From the NCBI GenBank assembly GCA_946535435.1, contig CAMNDM010000070.1, positions 1 through 13,535 of the forward strand: a stretch of 13,535 nucleotides of DNA. Reading direction: 5' to 3'. The position numbers and the translations under genes are program-made. The notes beneath the pieces are model-generated. The model did not search any database, was not told the DNA's origin, and was given only the letters and a program-made list of their open reading frames with translations. The stretch comes from Physcocola sp002396385. GTDB taxonomy: Bacteria > Bacteroidota > Bacteroidia > Bacteroidales > Paludibacteraceae. Below, piece by piece: positions 7,501-13,345 of this stretch (the stretch's first letter is position 1; the number at the start of each line of letters is the position of its first letter).

Positions 7501-8972
7501 ACACGCCAACAGAAGACGCCTGGGAGAAAGGAAAGGCGTTGGCCGAGAATACCATCAGCATGTACCGGAAGGCCCACAACGACAGCCTGCCACGCAAGGT
7601 GAGCTACACCCTATGGAGCGGTGAATTTATCGAAACGGGAGGTGCGACCATCGCACAAGTACTCTATATGTTAGGAGTTGAGCCAATCCGCGATGCCTTC
7701 GGACGTGTAACCGACATCAGACTAATACCGAGCAAAGAGCTGGGCCGACCACGCATTGACGTCGTTGTGCAGACCAGTGGCCAGTTGCGCGACATAGCCG
7801 CGTCGAGGCTGTTCCTCGTCAACCGTGCGGTCGAAATGGCCGCAGCTGCCAGCGATGATGAATATGCCAATATGGTGAAAGAGGGTGTCACAGAGAGCGA
7901 GCGGGTGCTTGTAGAAAAAGGCATATCACCTAAAGAGGCCCGCGAAATTTCGACCTACCGCGTATTCGGTGCTCAGAACGGAGGTTACGGCACCGGCATA
8001 CAAGGCATGGTGACCGCAGGCGACAAATGGGAGAGCGAAAAGGAGATTGCCGAAGTATACCTCAACAACATGGGCGCTTTCTACGGTTCGGAAAAGAACT
8101 GGGAGTCTTTCCGACAGACCGCGTTCGAAGCCGCCCTGACCCGGACAGATGTCGTCGTCCAACCCCGACAGAGCAACACATGGGGCGCACTCAGCCTCGA
8201 CCACGTATACGAGTTTATGGGAGGACTGAACCTGACCGTCCGTAATGTGACCGGCAAAGACCCCGACGCGTATATGAGCGACTACCGCAACCACAACCGG
8301 ATGCGCATGCAAGAGGTGAAGGAGGCTATAGGTGTAGAAAGCCGCACCACCATCTTTAATCCAACCTACATTAAAGAGAAAATGAAAGGGGGTGCCAGCT
8401 CGGCAGGCGAGTTCAGCGAAATTATTACCAACACCTACGGCTGGAACGTGATGAAGCCGAAGGCTATCGACAAAGAAATGTGGGACGAGATTTACGACAC
8501 CTACGTTAAAGACAAACACAAACTTGGCGTTAGGGAGTTCTTCGAGAGAGAAAATCCTGCCGCTTTGGAAGAGATGACCGCTGTAATGATGGAAACCGCC
8601 AGAAAAGGCATGTGGAAAGCAAGCGAGCAACAACTGGCCGACATTGCCGACCTGCACACACAACTGGTGAACAAATATAAACCTAGTTGCTCTGGATTTG
8701 TGTGCGACAATGCCAAACTCCGCCAGTTTATAGCAAGCAGCACCAACGCCGAACAGGCCAACGAGTACAAACAGAATATTAAAGAAATACGCGAGCAACA
8801 GGCCAGCAACGACAAAAAAGGCACCGTTATGAAGAAGGAAGACCTCAACAACACTGCTAACACTGCAACTAACGTGCTCAGCGGTGCGGCTGCCGTAATT
8901 GGCGTGGTAGCGGTACTGGCACTGATGGTCTGGCTGGTGCGCAAACGTAGGAAAAACAACGAGGGAGAGTAA
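4575..8972 (+). CDS. hmuS: HmuS, membrane-anchored CobN/ChlH-type chelatase
   Basis: 1465-residue relative of cobaltochelatase CobN and Mg-chelatase ChlH, proposed to remove iron from heme. MKKK precedes a transmembrane segment (about 5-22); a second one (about 1434-1455) precedes RKRRKNNEGE, so by the positive-inside rule the body is periplasmic. CobN signatures are YYYKGPGQS (361-369), the chelatase motif HFGTHGSLEFTPRKQ (533-547), TGGATIAQVLYMLGVEP (near 1022) and GRPRIDVVVQTSG (1057-1069). A Lys/Met-rich insertion of about 130 residues (776-907) interrupts the chelatase and makes the protein longer than an ordinary CobN of about 1200-1300 residues. A CX4C pair, Cys1372/Cys1377, sits near the C-terminus. 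No AAA+ partner (CobS/CobT, ChlI/ChlD) is nearby, and the heme context argues against cobalamin synthesis. Automatic annotation would probably call it cobaltochelatase subunit CobN. Confidence 0.92.
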   Translation: MKKKILKAVLAVLLIAGAILVWKMWVRPTRIAFVNYQIITFGEINKANTNSFIKLKDVSTDDIADLSDYDMVFMNAMGMRITEAQRQQLTDISKKVPFLTLSATNPANNICSLEDVDQEFLKQYAQNGGRKNFRNMLLYVRKFVDGKKFRANEPDVVAPRENHLLYHYDVTDADQENKGFETISEYNAYLKQNGLWNEKAPRIIITGAMGEPSAMAKALEETGNMVYCVNSVQRLITTNQIDSINPSAVINMAHGRMGDYMVDYLKKQNIPLFLTLNVNRLKSEWEADKMGMNGGFLSQSVVTPEIDGAIRPFVLFAHEEDAEGLRHVVAIPDRLNTFVMAVNNHIRLKKKPNAEKKVAIYYYKGPGQSAMAAAGMEVAPSLYNLLLNLKKEGYKVDGLPQSAKELEALIQNRGKVFGSYAKGAQQRFINEASPVLVSRKQFEQWTQRWLSQEALDEMKKVNGDFPGNQMTNGNQLALARLQFGNVLLMPQGAAAAGSDTFKIVHGANVAPPYSYIASYLWTKYEFKADAIIHFGTHGSLEFTPRKQVALSSNDWPDRLVGEMPHFYIYTIGDVGEAMIAKRRSYAVTQSHLTAPFLESNLRTTYNRLTDAIGSYEKAMDNGNTADAQRCATKIRSLAIEMGISRELRLDTTASGPAYSEDDIERIESFAEEIVNEKIVGQLYTLGTPYEPQRITSSVFAMATDPIAYSVLALDKLKGRASSDVEKHKLQFDSRYMAPAKKLVEQLLTNRVTAKDQLVMKTAGISADEFAEARKIEDNSEQDLMAMMMRMQLTSTADKAKKDTANKKGKQPTVSELRKKGLMKSKKVPQMSETTFKMMEKTGKFPKEMMDAIKQEQEWYHGPKLVNDSSKNTGHKGKGGKDSVSKKEGMAAMMAKKGPTYTKEQKAKAHAINEIERAIKNVSNYKLLLQSSPAKELASMTNALNGGYTAPSPGGDPIVNPNTLPTGRNLYGINAENTPTEDAWEKGKALAENTISMYRKAHNDSLPRKVSYTLWSGEFIETGGATIAQVLYMLGVEPIRDAFGRVTDIRLIPSKELGRPRIDVVVQTSGQLRDIAASRLFLVNRAVEMAAAASDDEYANMVKEGVTESERVLVEKGISPKEAREISTYRVFGAQNGGYGTGIQGMVTAGDKWESEKEIAEVYLNNMGAFYGSEKNWESFRQTAFEAALTRTDVVVQPRQSNTWGALSLDHVYEFMGGLNLTVRNVTGKDPDAYMSDYRNHNRMRMQEVKEAIGVESRTTIFNPTYIKEKMKGGASSAGEFSEIITNTYGWNVMKPKAIDKEMWDEIYDTYVKDKHKLGVREFFERENPAALEEMTAVMMETARKGMWKASEQQLADIADLHTQLVNKYKPSCSGFVCDNAKLRQFIASSTNAEQANEYKQNIKEIREQQASNDKKGTVMKKEDLNNTANTATNVLSGAAAVIGVVAVLALMVWLVRKRRKNNEGE

Positions 8973-8977
8973 CCGAT

Positions 8978-9664
8978 ATGGAGACAGCCGTAATAGTGCT
9001 GATGGTACTGGTGCTATTCAACTTTGTGTTGAAGCTGAGTTTCCTGCACATCAGAGAGACAATGGCGCTGGCCATAGTGGCGCTGCTGGTGGTGGCGCTG
9101 AGCTGGCCGTTGGCCATAGAGCAAAGCCGCACACAGATAGCCGACTGGCTGAACAACCAGCAACAGATGCTCGACACGGCAGTATTGCTGACCATCGATA
9201 CTGCCCTCCAACTCGTTTTCTGCTTTTCGATGGCAGGAGAACTAGCCGGAGAAGACAAAAGTAACAAGCAGAAAGTGAGGCACCTGCTGTTGACGCACTT
9301 CCCTGGTCTGACCGTCTTCATCGTGCTGTTCAGTCTGCTGGTTTGGACCATCTTTGCATTCCCCGGTTCCGACTTCCAGCTGGTGGCATGGGCGCTAGGC
9401 GTCGCCATCGCCATAGCTATTCCCATCCTGTCGTACTTGGTAAAATGGTTGCTGCCCGAAAAAGACATCAGGCTTGAGCTGCTCTTTATAGGCAACATAG
9501 CCACCGGCATACTCTGTATAGTGACCACCGTCAACGGAAAAACCGCAGTGGCGGGCAACACGCAAATCGACTGGAAGTCGTTGTTGGTGGTTGTGTCGGT
9601 CATACTTGCAGGCGGAGCGGCAGGAATGGCCACCCGACAGATAAGACAAAACAGAAAACATTAA
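8978..9664 (+). CDS. hmuT: HmuT, polytopic inner-membrane protein
   Basis: 228-residue, very hydrophobic protein with about seven predicted membrane segments (roughly 3-20, 29-47, 65-86, 109-128, 134-158, 166-185, 200-217). The basic tail RQIRQNRKH suggests a cytoplasmic C-terminus. I recognise no enzymatic motif; it has no ABC-permease EAA loop and no obvious heme-handling His pair. The symbol rests on gene order: third after hmuY-hmuR in an operon that continues with an ExbB-like and a DUF2149 protein. It may be a membrane partner of HmuS or a carrier for iron or the demetallated porphyrin. A relation to the DUF2162 transporter-like family, which I recall near DUF2149 and MotA-like genes in other organisms, is possible but untested. 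It starts 5 bases after hmuS, next to the purine-rich GAGGGAGAG. Confidence 0.75.
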   Translation: METAVIVLMVLVLFNFVLKLSFLHIRETMALAIVALLVVALSWPLAIEQSRTQIADWLNNQQQMLDTAVLLTIDTALQLVFCFSMAGELAGEDKSNKQKVRHLLLTHFPGLTVFIVLFSLLVWTIFAFPGSDFQLVAWALGVAIAIAIPILSYLVKWLLPEKDIRLELLFIGNIATGILCIVTTVNGKTAVAGNTQIDWKSLLVVVSVILAGGAAGMATRQIRQNRKH

Positions 9665-9689
9665 TCAAGAAAGCAAAAATAAAAAGAAC

Positions 9690-10283
9690 ATGCATTTTAT
9701 TTCAGACGCCCTTTATTGGATATCATATGGGCTATTAGTTCCTGTAACCCTGTTACTCATATACTTCTTTATCCGTTCACTCTTCCTTTTGGGAGCCTTT
9801 TTCGGACAGATGATGCAAAAGCGTAAGAACGGAGTCATTGTACTGCAGGCAGTAAAAGACCTCAACAATGAAAACCTGACAACCATTGGTGACAGACTGC
9901 CAAAGTCGAAAGCCTCGCTAGTGAGCCGCTACATGCGCGACGTGGTAGAGGCGCGCAACAGCCAAGCCAGAGTCGACTACCTAGAAGCGCAGTTCGAGAT
10001 AGAAGCAGAGAAAGAACTGGCGCTGTCGAAAACCCTTATAAAGATGGGGCCTATGCTAGGTCTGATGGGAACCCTTATACCAATGGGACCGGCCTTGGTA
10101 GGCCTGACGGCCGGCGACATGGAGACCATGGCTTACAACATGCAGATTGCCTTTGCCACCACGGTGGTGGGATTGTTTTCGGCCGCCATCGGCTTTGTCA
10201 CCAAACAAGTAGGTCAACGCTGGATAGACCAAGACACCAACAACTTGCAATATGTGTGCGACCTAATTGAAGAAACAAAATGA
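9690..10283 (+). CDS. hmuU: HmuU, MotA/TolQ/ExbB-family proton channel subunit
   Basis: 197-residue inner-membrane protein of the ExbB/TolQ/MotA family. It has three membrane segments (about 11-35, 115-137, 148-170), with a long charged cytoplasmic loop between the first two, as in ExbB. The family core is GPMLGLMGTLIPMGPAL at 120-136, corresponding to GLLGTV in ExbB, and AFATTVVGLFSAAIGF at 154-169, where the Thr pair matches the third-helix Thr that lines the ExbB/TolQ ion path. It would form the stator of an ion-driven motor with HmuV. It lies 25 bases after hmuT, and its last four bases overlap the hmuV start (ATGA), which suggests translational coupling and a fixed stoichiometry. It could in principle energise the TonB receptor HmuR, but its place behind hmuS and without a tonB gene points to HmuS/HmuT. 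Confidence 0.88.
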   Translation: MHFISDALYWISYGLLVPVTLLLIYFFIRSLFLLGAFFGQMMQKRKNGVIVLQAVKDLNNENLTTIGDRLPKSKASLVSRYMRDVVEARNSQARVDYLEAQFEIEAEKELALSKTLIKMGPMLGLMGTLIPMGPALVGLTAGDMETMAYNMQIAFATTVVGLFSAAIGFVTKQVGQRWIDQDTNNLQYVCDLIEETK

Positions 10284-10609
10284 GGAACAGAAGACAACGA
10301 CGACAACATGATGACGACGACGACCCGATGAGCGTCGTGTCGAACCTCTTCGACGCCGCTATGGTGTTTGCGGTGGCACTGATGGTGGCACTGGTCAGCC
10401 ATTACAGCATGACGGAAATGTTTAGTAAGGAGGATTTTACAGTAGTAAAAAATCCGGGCAAGGAAGACATGGAAATCATTACAAAGAAGGGAGAGAAGAT
10501 AGAACGCTACACAGCCGACAAGAACAGCGAAAGCAGCGGCGACAAAGGCAAGCGTGTGGGCACAGCCTACCAGCTGGAAAACGGAGAAATCATTTACGTG
10601 CCCGAATAA
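10280..10609 (+). CDS. hmuV: HmuV, DUF2149 protein, ExbD-like
   Basis: 109-residue protein of the DUF2149 type. A short cytoplasmic head, very basic then acidic (RNRRQRRQHDDDDDP), leads into one membrane helix at about 24-42, then a hydrophilic periplasmic part ending GTAYQLENGEIIYVPE. The helix opens NLFDAAMVFAVALMVAL, with Asp25 at its cytoplasmic edge, much like the ExbD/TolR segment whose single Asp carries protons. Length and topology also match an ExbD-type partner, although the periplasmic domain is shorter. Its start overlaps the hmuU stop by four bases. With HmuU it likely forms an ion-powered unit serving HmuS. The ExbD analogy is my inference; the DUF2149 call is from overall pattern. 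Confidence 0.8.
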   Translation: MRNRRQRRQHDDDDDPMSVVSNLFDAAMVFAVALMVALVSHYSMTEMFSKEDFTVVKNPGKEDMEIITKKGEKIERYTADKNSESSGDKGKRVGTAYQLENGEIIYVPE

Positions 10610-10663
10610 ACCGCCTTCCCCATAACTGGTTAGAGACGACCACCGAAATCATTATTTTAGGTG

Positions 10664-10695
10664 ATTGCATCTATATACCGCCAAAGCTAACTTTG
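10664..10695 (+). promoter_or_regulatory. Enolase promoter (Bacteroidota -33/-7)
   Basis: ATTG at 10664-10667 and TAACTTTG at 10688-10695 are separated by 20 bases, close to the Bacteroidota consensus TTTG-N19-21-TAnnTTTG. The element is 72 bases before the enolase ATG, leaving an A-rich leader of the usual type. It implies that enolase is transcribed independently of the heme operon. Confidence 0.75.
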
Positions 10696-10767
10696 CTATG
10701 CATCGTAATATGCAAAAGCAAAACAAAACAACGAATACGTGTTAAAATTTAAACATAAAAGAACAAA

Positions 10768-12075
10768 ATGAAGATTAAAAAAATTGTAGGCCGTGAGATT
10801 CTCGACTCCCGCGGCAATCCGACAGTTGAAGTAGACGTAACACTTGAAAACGGCGTAATGGGCAGAGCGGCTGTCCCATCGGGAGCCAGCACAGGCGAAA
10901 ACGAAGCCCTAGAGCTTCGCGACGGTGATAAGAACAGATATCTGGGTAAAGGAACCCTAAAGGCTGTAGCCAACGTGAACAACGTAATAGCCCCAGCCCT
11001 TGTGGGCGAATGCGTTTTCCAACAACGCCACATCGACCAGAAGATGCTGGCACTTGACGGCACTCCAACCAAGAGCAAACTTGGAGCCAACGCCATTCTT
11101 GGTGTTTCCCTTGCTGTAGCCCAAGCTGCAGCCAAAGCGCTCAACATACCACTGTACCGCTACATAGGCGGTGCGAACGCCTACACCCTGCCCGTACCGA
11201 TGATGAACATCATAAATGGTGGCGCACACTCCGATGCTCCAATCGCATTCCAAGAATTCATGATCCGTCCGGTAGGAGCTTCAAGTTTGAAGGAAGCAGT
11301 TAGAATGGGTGCCGAAGTGTTCCACAATCTGGCCAAACTGCTCAAAAAGCGCGGACTCTCGACCGCTGTGGGCGACGAAGGCGGTTTTGCGCCTAACCTC
11401 GACGGAGTGGAAGATGCCCTCGACTCCATCTGCCAGGCCATTAAAGACGCCGGCTACAAGCCAGGCAAGGATGTGAAGATTGCTATGGACTGCGCTGCCA
11501 GCGAATTTGCCGTGGTAGAGAACGGCAAGTACTTCTACGACTACAAACAGCTGAAGAACGGCAAACAGAAAGACCCTAACGGTAAAAAGCTGAGTGCCGA
11601 CGAGCAGATTGACTACTTGGAACAACTCATCAGCAAATATCCTATCGACTCAATTGAAGACGGTTTGGATGAAAACGACTGGGACAACTGGGTAAAGTTG
11701 ACCGAACGCATTGGAAAACGCTGCCAATTGGTAGGCGACGACTTGTTCGTAACCAACGTCAAATTCCTAGAAAAAGGAATTGCAATGGGGGCAGCTAATT
11801 CCATTTTGATAAAGGTGAACCAGATTGGCTCGCTATCAGAGACACTCGATGCCATTGAAATGGCACACCGCCACGGCTACACCACTGTCACCTCGCACCG
11901 TTCGGGAGAGACAGAAGACACTACCATTGCCGATATTGCGGTTGCCACTAACTCGGGACAGATTAAGACTGGTTCGCTTTCAAGAACTGACCGTATGGCA
12001 AAATACAATCAGTTGATCCGTATAGAAGAAGAATTAGGGGAAACAGCCAAATATGGTTATAAAAGAATCAAATAA
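10768..12075 (+). CDS. eno: Enolase (phosphopyruvate hydratase)
   Basis: 435-residue glycolytic enzyme that interconverts 2-phosphoglycerate and phosphoenolpyruvate in the cytoplasm. All hallmarks are present: the N-terminal REILDSRGNPTVEVDV, the SGASTG loop, GDEGGFAPN with the catalytic Glu204, the Mg ligands Asp241 (AMDCAAS), Glu297 (SIEDG) and Asp324 (GDDLF), and the signature ILIKVNQIGS with catalytic Lys349. The C-terminal SHRSGETED and IKTGSLSR are intact. Length is normal for the family. The stretch FYDYKQLKNG...KDPNGKKLSADEQ is an insertion typical, as far as I recall, of Prevotella enolases compared with Bacteroides ones, and is the best taxonomic clue in the window. It is monocistronic, with its own promoter and a strong terminator 35 bases after the stop. 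Confidence 0.98.
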   Translation: MKIKKIVGREILDSRGNPTVEVDVTLENGVMGRAAVPSGASTGENEALELRDGDKNRYLGKGTLKAVANVNNVIAPALVGECVFQQRHIDQKMLALDGTPTKSKLGANAILGVSLAVAQAAAKALNIPLYRYIGGANAYTLPVPMMNIINGGAHSDAPIAFQEFMIRPVGASSLKEAVRMGAEVFHNLAKLLKKRGLSTAVGDEGGFAPNLDGVEDALDSICQAIKDAGYKPGKDVKIAMDCAASEFAVVENGKYFYDYKQLKNGKQKDPNGKKLSADEQIDYLEQLISKYPIDSIEDGLDENDWDNWVKLTERIGKRCQLVGDDLFVTNVKFLEKGIAMGAANSILIKVNQIGSLSETLDAIEMAHRHGYTTVTSHRSGETEDTTIADIAVATNSGQIKTGSLSRTDRMAKYNQLIRIEEELGETAKYGYKRIK

Positions 12076-12109
12076 GGCACTGCTTTATTTGTGTAAATCA
12101 TTAATACCG

Positions 12110-12139
12110 GAAAAGGCCCACTGTGAAGCGGGCCTTTTC
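12110..12139. terminator. Bidirectional Rho-independent terminator between eno and the methyltransferase gene
   Basis: GAAAAGGCCC at 12110-12119 pairs perfectly with GGGCCTTTTC at 12130-12139 around the 10-base loop ACTGTGAAGC. The A and T runs flanking the GC core supply a U tract on both strands, so it can end the enolase transcript and the convergent methyltransferase transcript (stop at 12157). Confidence 0.92.
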
Positions 12140-12156
12140 ACTTATAGAGATATCCT

Positions 12157-12816
12157 TCATTTTTTTCGGGCTCTGAAAAAGACCATTGCTCCTTCGACAT
12201 GGAAATCTATGATATTGTAAGGAGTGAGTCTTTCCTTCAGAGAGGCGACAGTGTCGAACGGAGGTGTAAACCAACCCATGCGCGTCATAAAGTTGTGTGC
12301 CAGCCAATCGGCTATTTTCAGTTGTCCGGCAATGTAGAAACATGCAAGCAGTTCTCCACCTGTTTTCATGGTACGTAGTATTTCGGCATAGGCTTTATCT
12401 TTATCGGGGAAGACATGTAAACCGTTCATGCAAAGAACAGTATCGAAAGTTTCGTCGGGAAAAGGAAGTGCGGCCACGTCGCCCTTCATAATCTTAATAC
12501 TCGAAAGTCCCAGTTCCCTGAATCTCTGTTCGGCCACTTCCAGCATGTCGCTGCTGTAGTCCAGACAGGTGATATCGGCAGCGGTCATTTGTGAATACTT
12601 CTCGGCTGTAAATACGGCCGTACCGGTAGGTACATCGAGCAACTTGCCAGAAAAATTGTCGGGAATCCAGCCAAGTACCGTATTCGCAATCATTTTGTCG
12701 TCAACACCACCCCACAGTAGTTTAAAATAGAGTTTACTCCACCATTTGCCTTGTGTAAGGGCATCATCGTAAAAATTCTTGCTAAACTTATACGAATCTA
12801 TAATCTTGTCTTTCAT
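12157..12816 (-). CDS. Class I SAM-dependent methyltransferase
   Basis: 219-residue cytoplasmic protein with the UbiE/Methyltransf_11 pattern. Motif I is LDVPTGTA at 60-67 (SAM-binding glycine loop, with Pro and Ala at positions that are often Gly), motif II is the acidic LDYSSDML at 85-92, GDVAALPFPDETFD is at 112-125, followed by VLCMNGLHVFPD and LRTMKTGGELLACF. The N-terminal 55 residues, rich in Tyr, Phe, Lys and Trp (FSKNFYDDAL, KWWSKLYFKLLWGG), would form the lid over the substrate. The substrate cannot be read from the sequence. A menaquinone role is unlikely from motif details alone, and no partner gene lies nearby. The gene stands alone, convergent with enolase. Upstream on its strand, TTTCTTTG (12849-12842) resembles a -7 element, without a well-spaced -33 box. 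Confidence 0.85.
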   Translation of the reverse strand: MKDKIIDSYKFSKNFYDDALTQGKWWSKLYFKLLWGGVDDKMIANTVLGWIPDNFSGKLLDVPTGTAVFTAEKYSQMTAADITCLDYSSDMLEVAEQRFRELGLSSIKIMKGDVAALPFPDETFDTVLCMNGLHVFPDKDKAYAEILRTMKTGGELLACFYIAGQLKIADWLAHNFMTRMGWFTPPFDTVASLKERLTPYNIIDFHVEGAMVFFRARKK

Positions 12817-12884
12817 AAGCTCTTTGCTTTAGTTATCATTGCAAAGAAAGACGAAAACAAGCGCAATCTGGTTGCAAAACTCTT

Positions 12885-12947
12885 TATAATACTCCTTTAG
12901 AAGAGAAAAAAGTATTAACCAGTTGTCAAAAAATGGGGAGTACTATA
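12885..12947. repeat. Imperfect inverted repeat pair TATAATACTCC / GGAGTACTATA
   Basis: 12885-12895 and 12937-12947 are inverted copies matching at 10 of 11 positions. Inside this pair, TAATACT (12887-12893) also pairs perfectly with AGTATTA (12911-12917), and CTGGTT (12868-12873) with AACCAG (12917-12922). The arms overlap, so the possible hairpins exclude each other. Confidence 0.45.
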
Positions 12948-13202
12948 GTGTATTTGTCTTGGCAATGACTTATTTAAAAAGAATATGATGATGGAGGCGT
13001 TAAATTTGATGCGTGAAATAGCCTTTCCTGCTGATTAAAAATTATGCCGTTATTTTAAATTCAAGGATTTTAAAAAAATAGCTACTCCATTCAAAAAACT
13101 TTTCTAAATTATTGATTTCCTTTTGCCCATAGGATTTGCACATCACTTATAATGATAGAACTATTTATTCTTAGTTTTTTACAACGTAATAACGACCAAT
13201 CT

Positions 13203-13217
13203 TTTGCAGTCTGCAAA
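13203..13217. repeat. Palindrome TTTGCAG-T-CTGCAAA
   Basis: Perfect 7-bp arms around a single central T. AAAGGGAGCTA just after it can fold with TAGCCTTT to make an adjacent hairpin. This could be a protein-binding site, or part of a dispersed repeat together with the other TTTGCA copies nearby. Confidence 0.45.
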
Positions 13218-13291
13218 GGGAGCTATTTTAGTAGCCTTTACTACCCATTTTATATCCTTTTGCATTACCAAATTATGCGGAGTTTTGTAAG

Positions 13292-13322
13292 TTGCAATCT
13301 TACCGCTAAATTGTTATTTTTG
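13292..13322 (+). promoter_or_regulatory. Promoter of the Rpn-type gene (Bacteroidota -33/-7)
   Basis: TTG at 13292-13294 and TATTTTTG at 13315-13322, with a 20-base spacer, fit the Bacteroidota consensus. The -33 side lies within the inverted repeat GTAAG-N7-CTTAC (13287-13303), which could serve as an operator. Because the final G of the -7 element starts the in-frame GTG at 13322, that codon is unlikely to be the translation start; the ATG at 13346 fits better. Confidence 0.65.
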
Positions 13323-13345
13323 TGAAAATTGAAAAAGTAGTCACT

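Larger units (their letters stand above)
1939..10609 (+). other. hmuYRSTUV heme acquisition operon
   Basis: Six consecutive genes on one strand, with gaps of 5, 18, 5 and 25 bases and finally a 4-base ATGA overlap, show a single transcription unit. The order matches the hmuYRSTUV locus known from Porphyromonas gingivalis and found in Bacteroides. It is bounded upstream by a terminator (1770-1804) and downstream by the enolase promoter (10664-10695). I see no convincing terminator after hmuV. Confidence 0.85.
12817..13345. other. Gene-free AT-rich intergenic stretch
   Basis: 529 bases between the divergent methyltransferase and Rpn-type genes, visibly richer in A and T than the flanking genes. 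I find no convincing coding region or RNA gene. It holds nested inverted repeats (12868-12947), a palindrome at 13203-13217, six copies of TTTGCA in either orientation, and the promoter of the Rpn-type gene. It could be a decayed insertion or a dispersed intergenic repeat. Confidence 0.6.

Noticed and set aside
7926..8798. 290-codon minus-strand open stretch inside hmuS
   Set aside because: Antisense shadow of the chelatase C-terminal region, with no family motif.
4575..8972. Cobaltochelatase for cobalamin synthesis
   Set aside because: No other cobalamin gene or CobS/CobT is nearby; membrane anchors and heme-operon context point to HmuS.
8878..9633. 251-codon minus-strand open stretch over the hmuS end and hmuT
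   Set aside because: Ser/Thr-rich antisense of membrane-protein codons; hmuT on the plus strand fits the operon.
10647..10666. Weak hairpin AATCA/TGATT as a terminator after hmuV
   Set aside because: Only five AT-rich pairs, no T run, and it overlaps the enolase -33 box.
12985..13038. 17-codon reading frame beginning MMMEALNLMREIAFPAD
   Set aside because: It has a start and stop but is too short to support; possibly a gene remnant or chance.
13112..13222. 37-codon minus-strand open stretch ending ILWAKGNQ
   Set aside because: No ATG start, only a TTG near its beginning; it overlaps the palindrome and motif cluster, so it is more likely repeat sequence than a gene.
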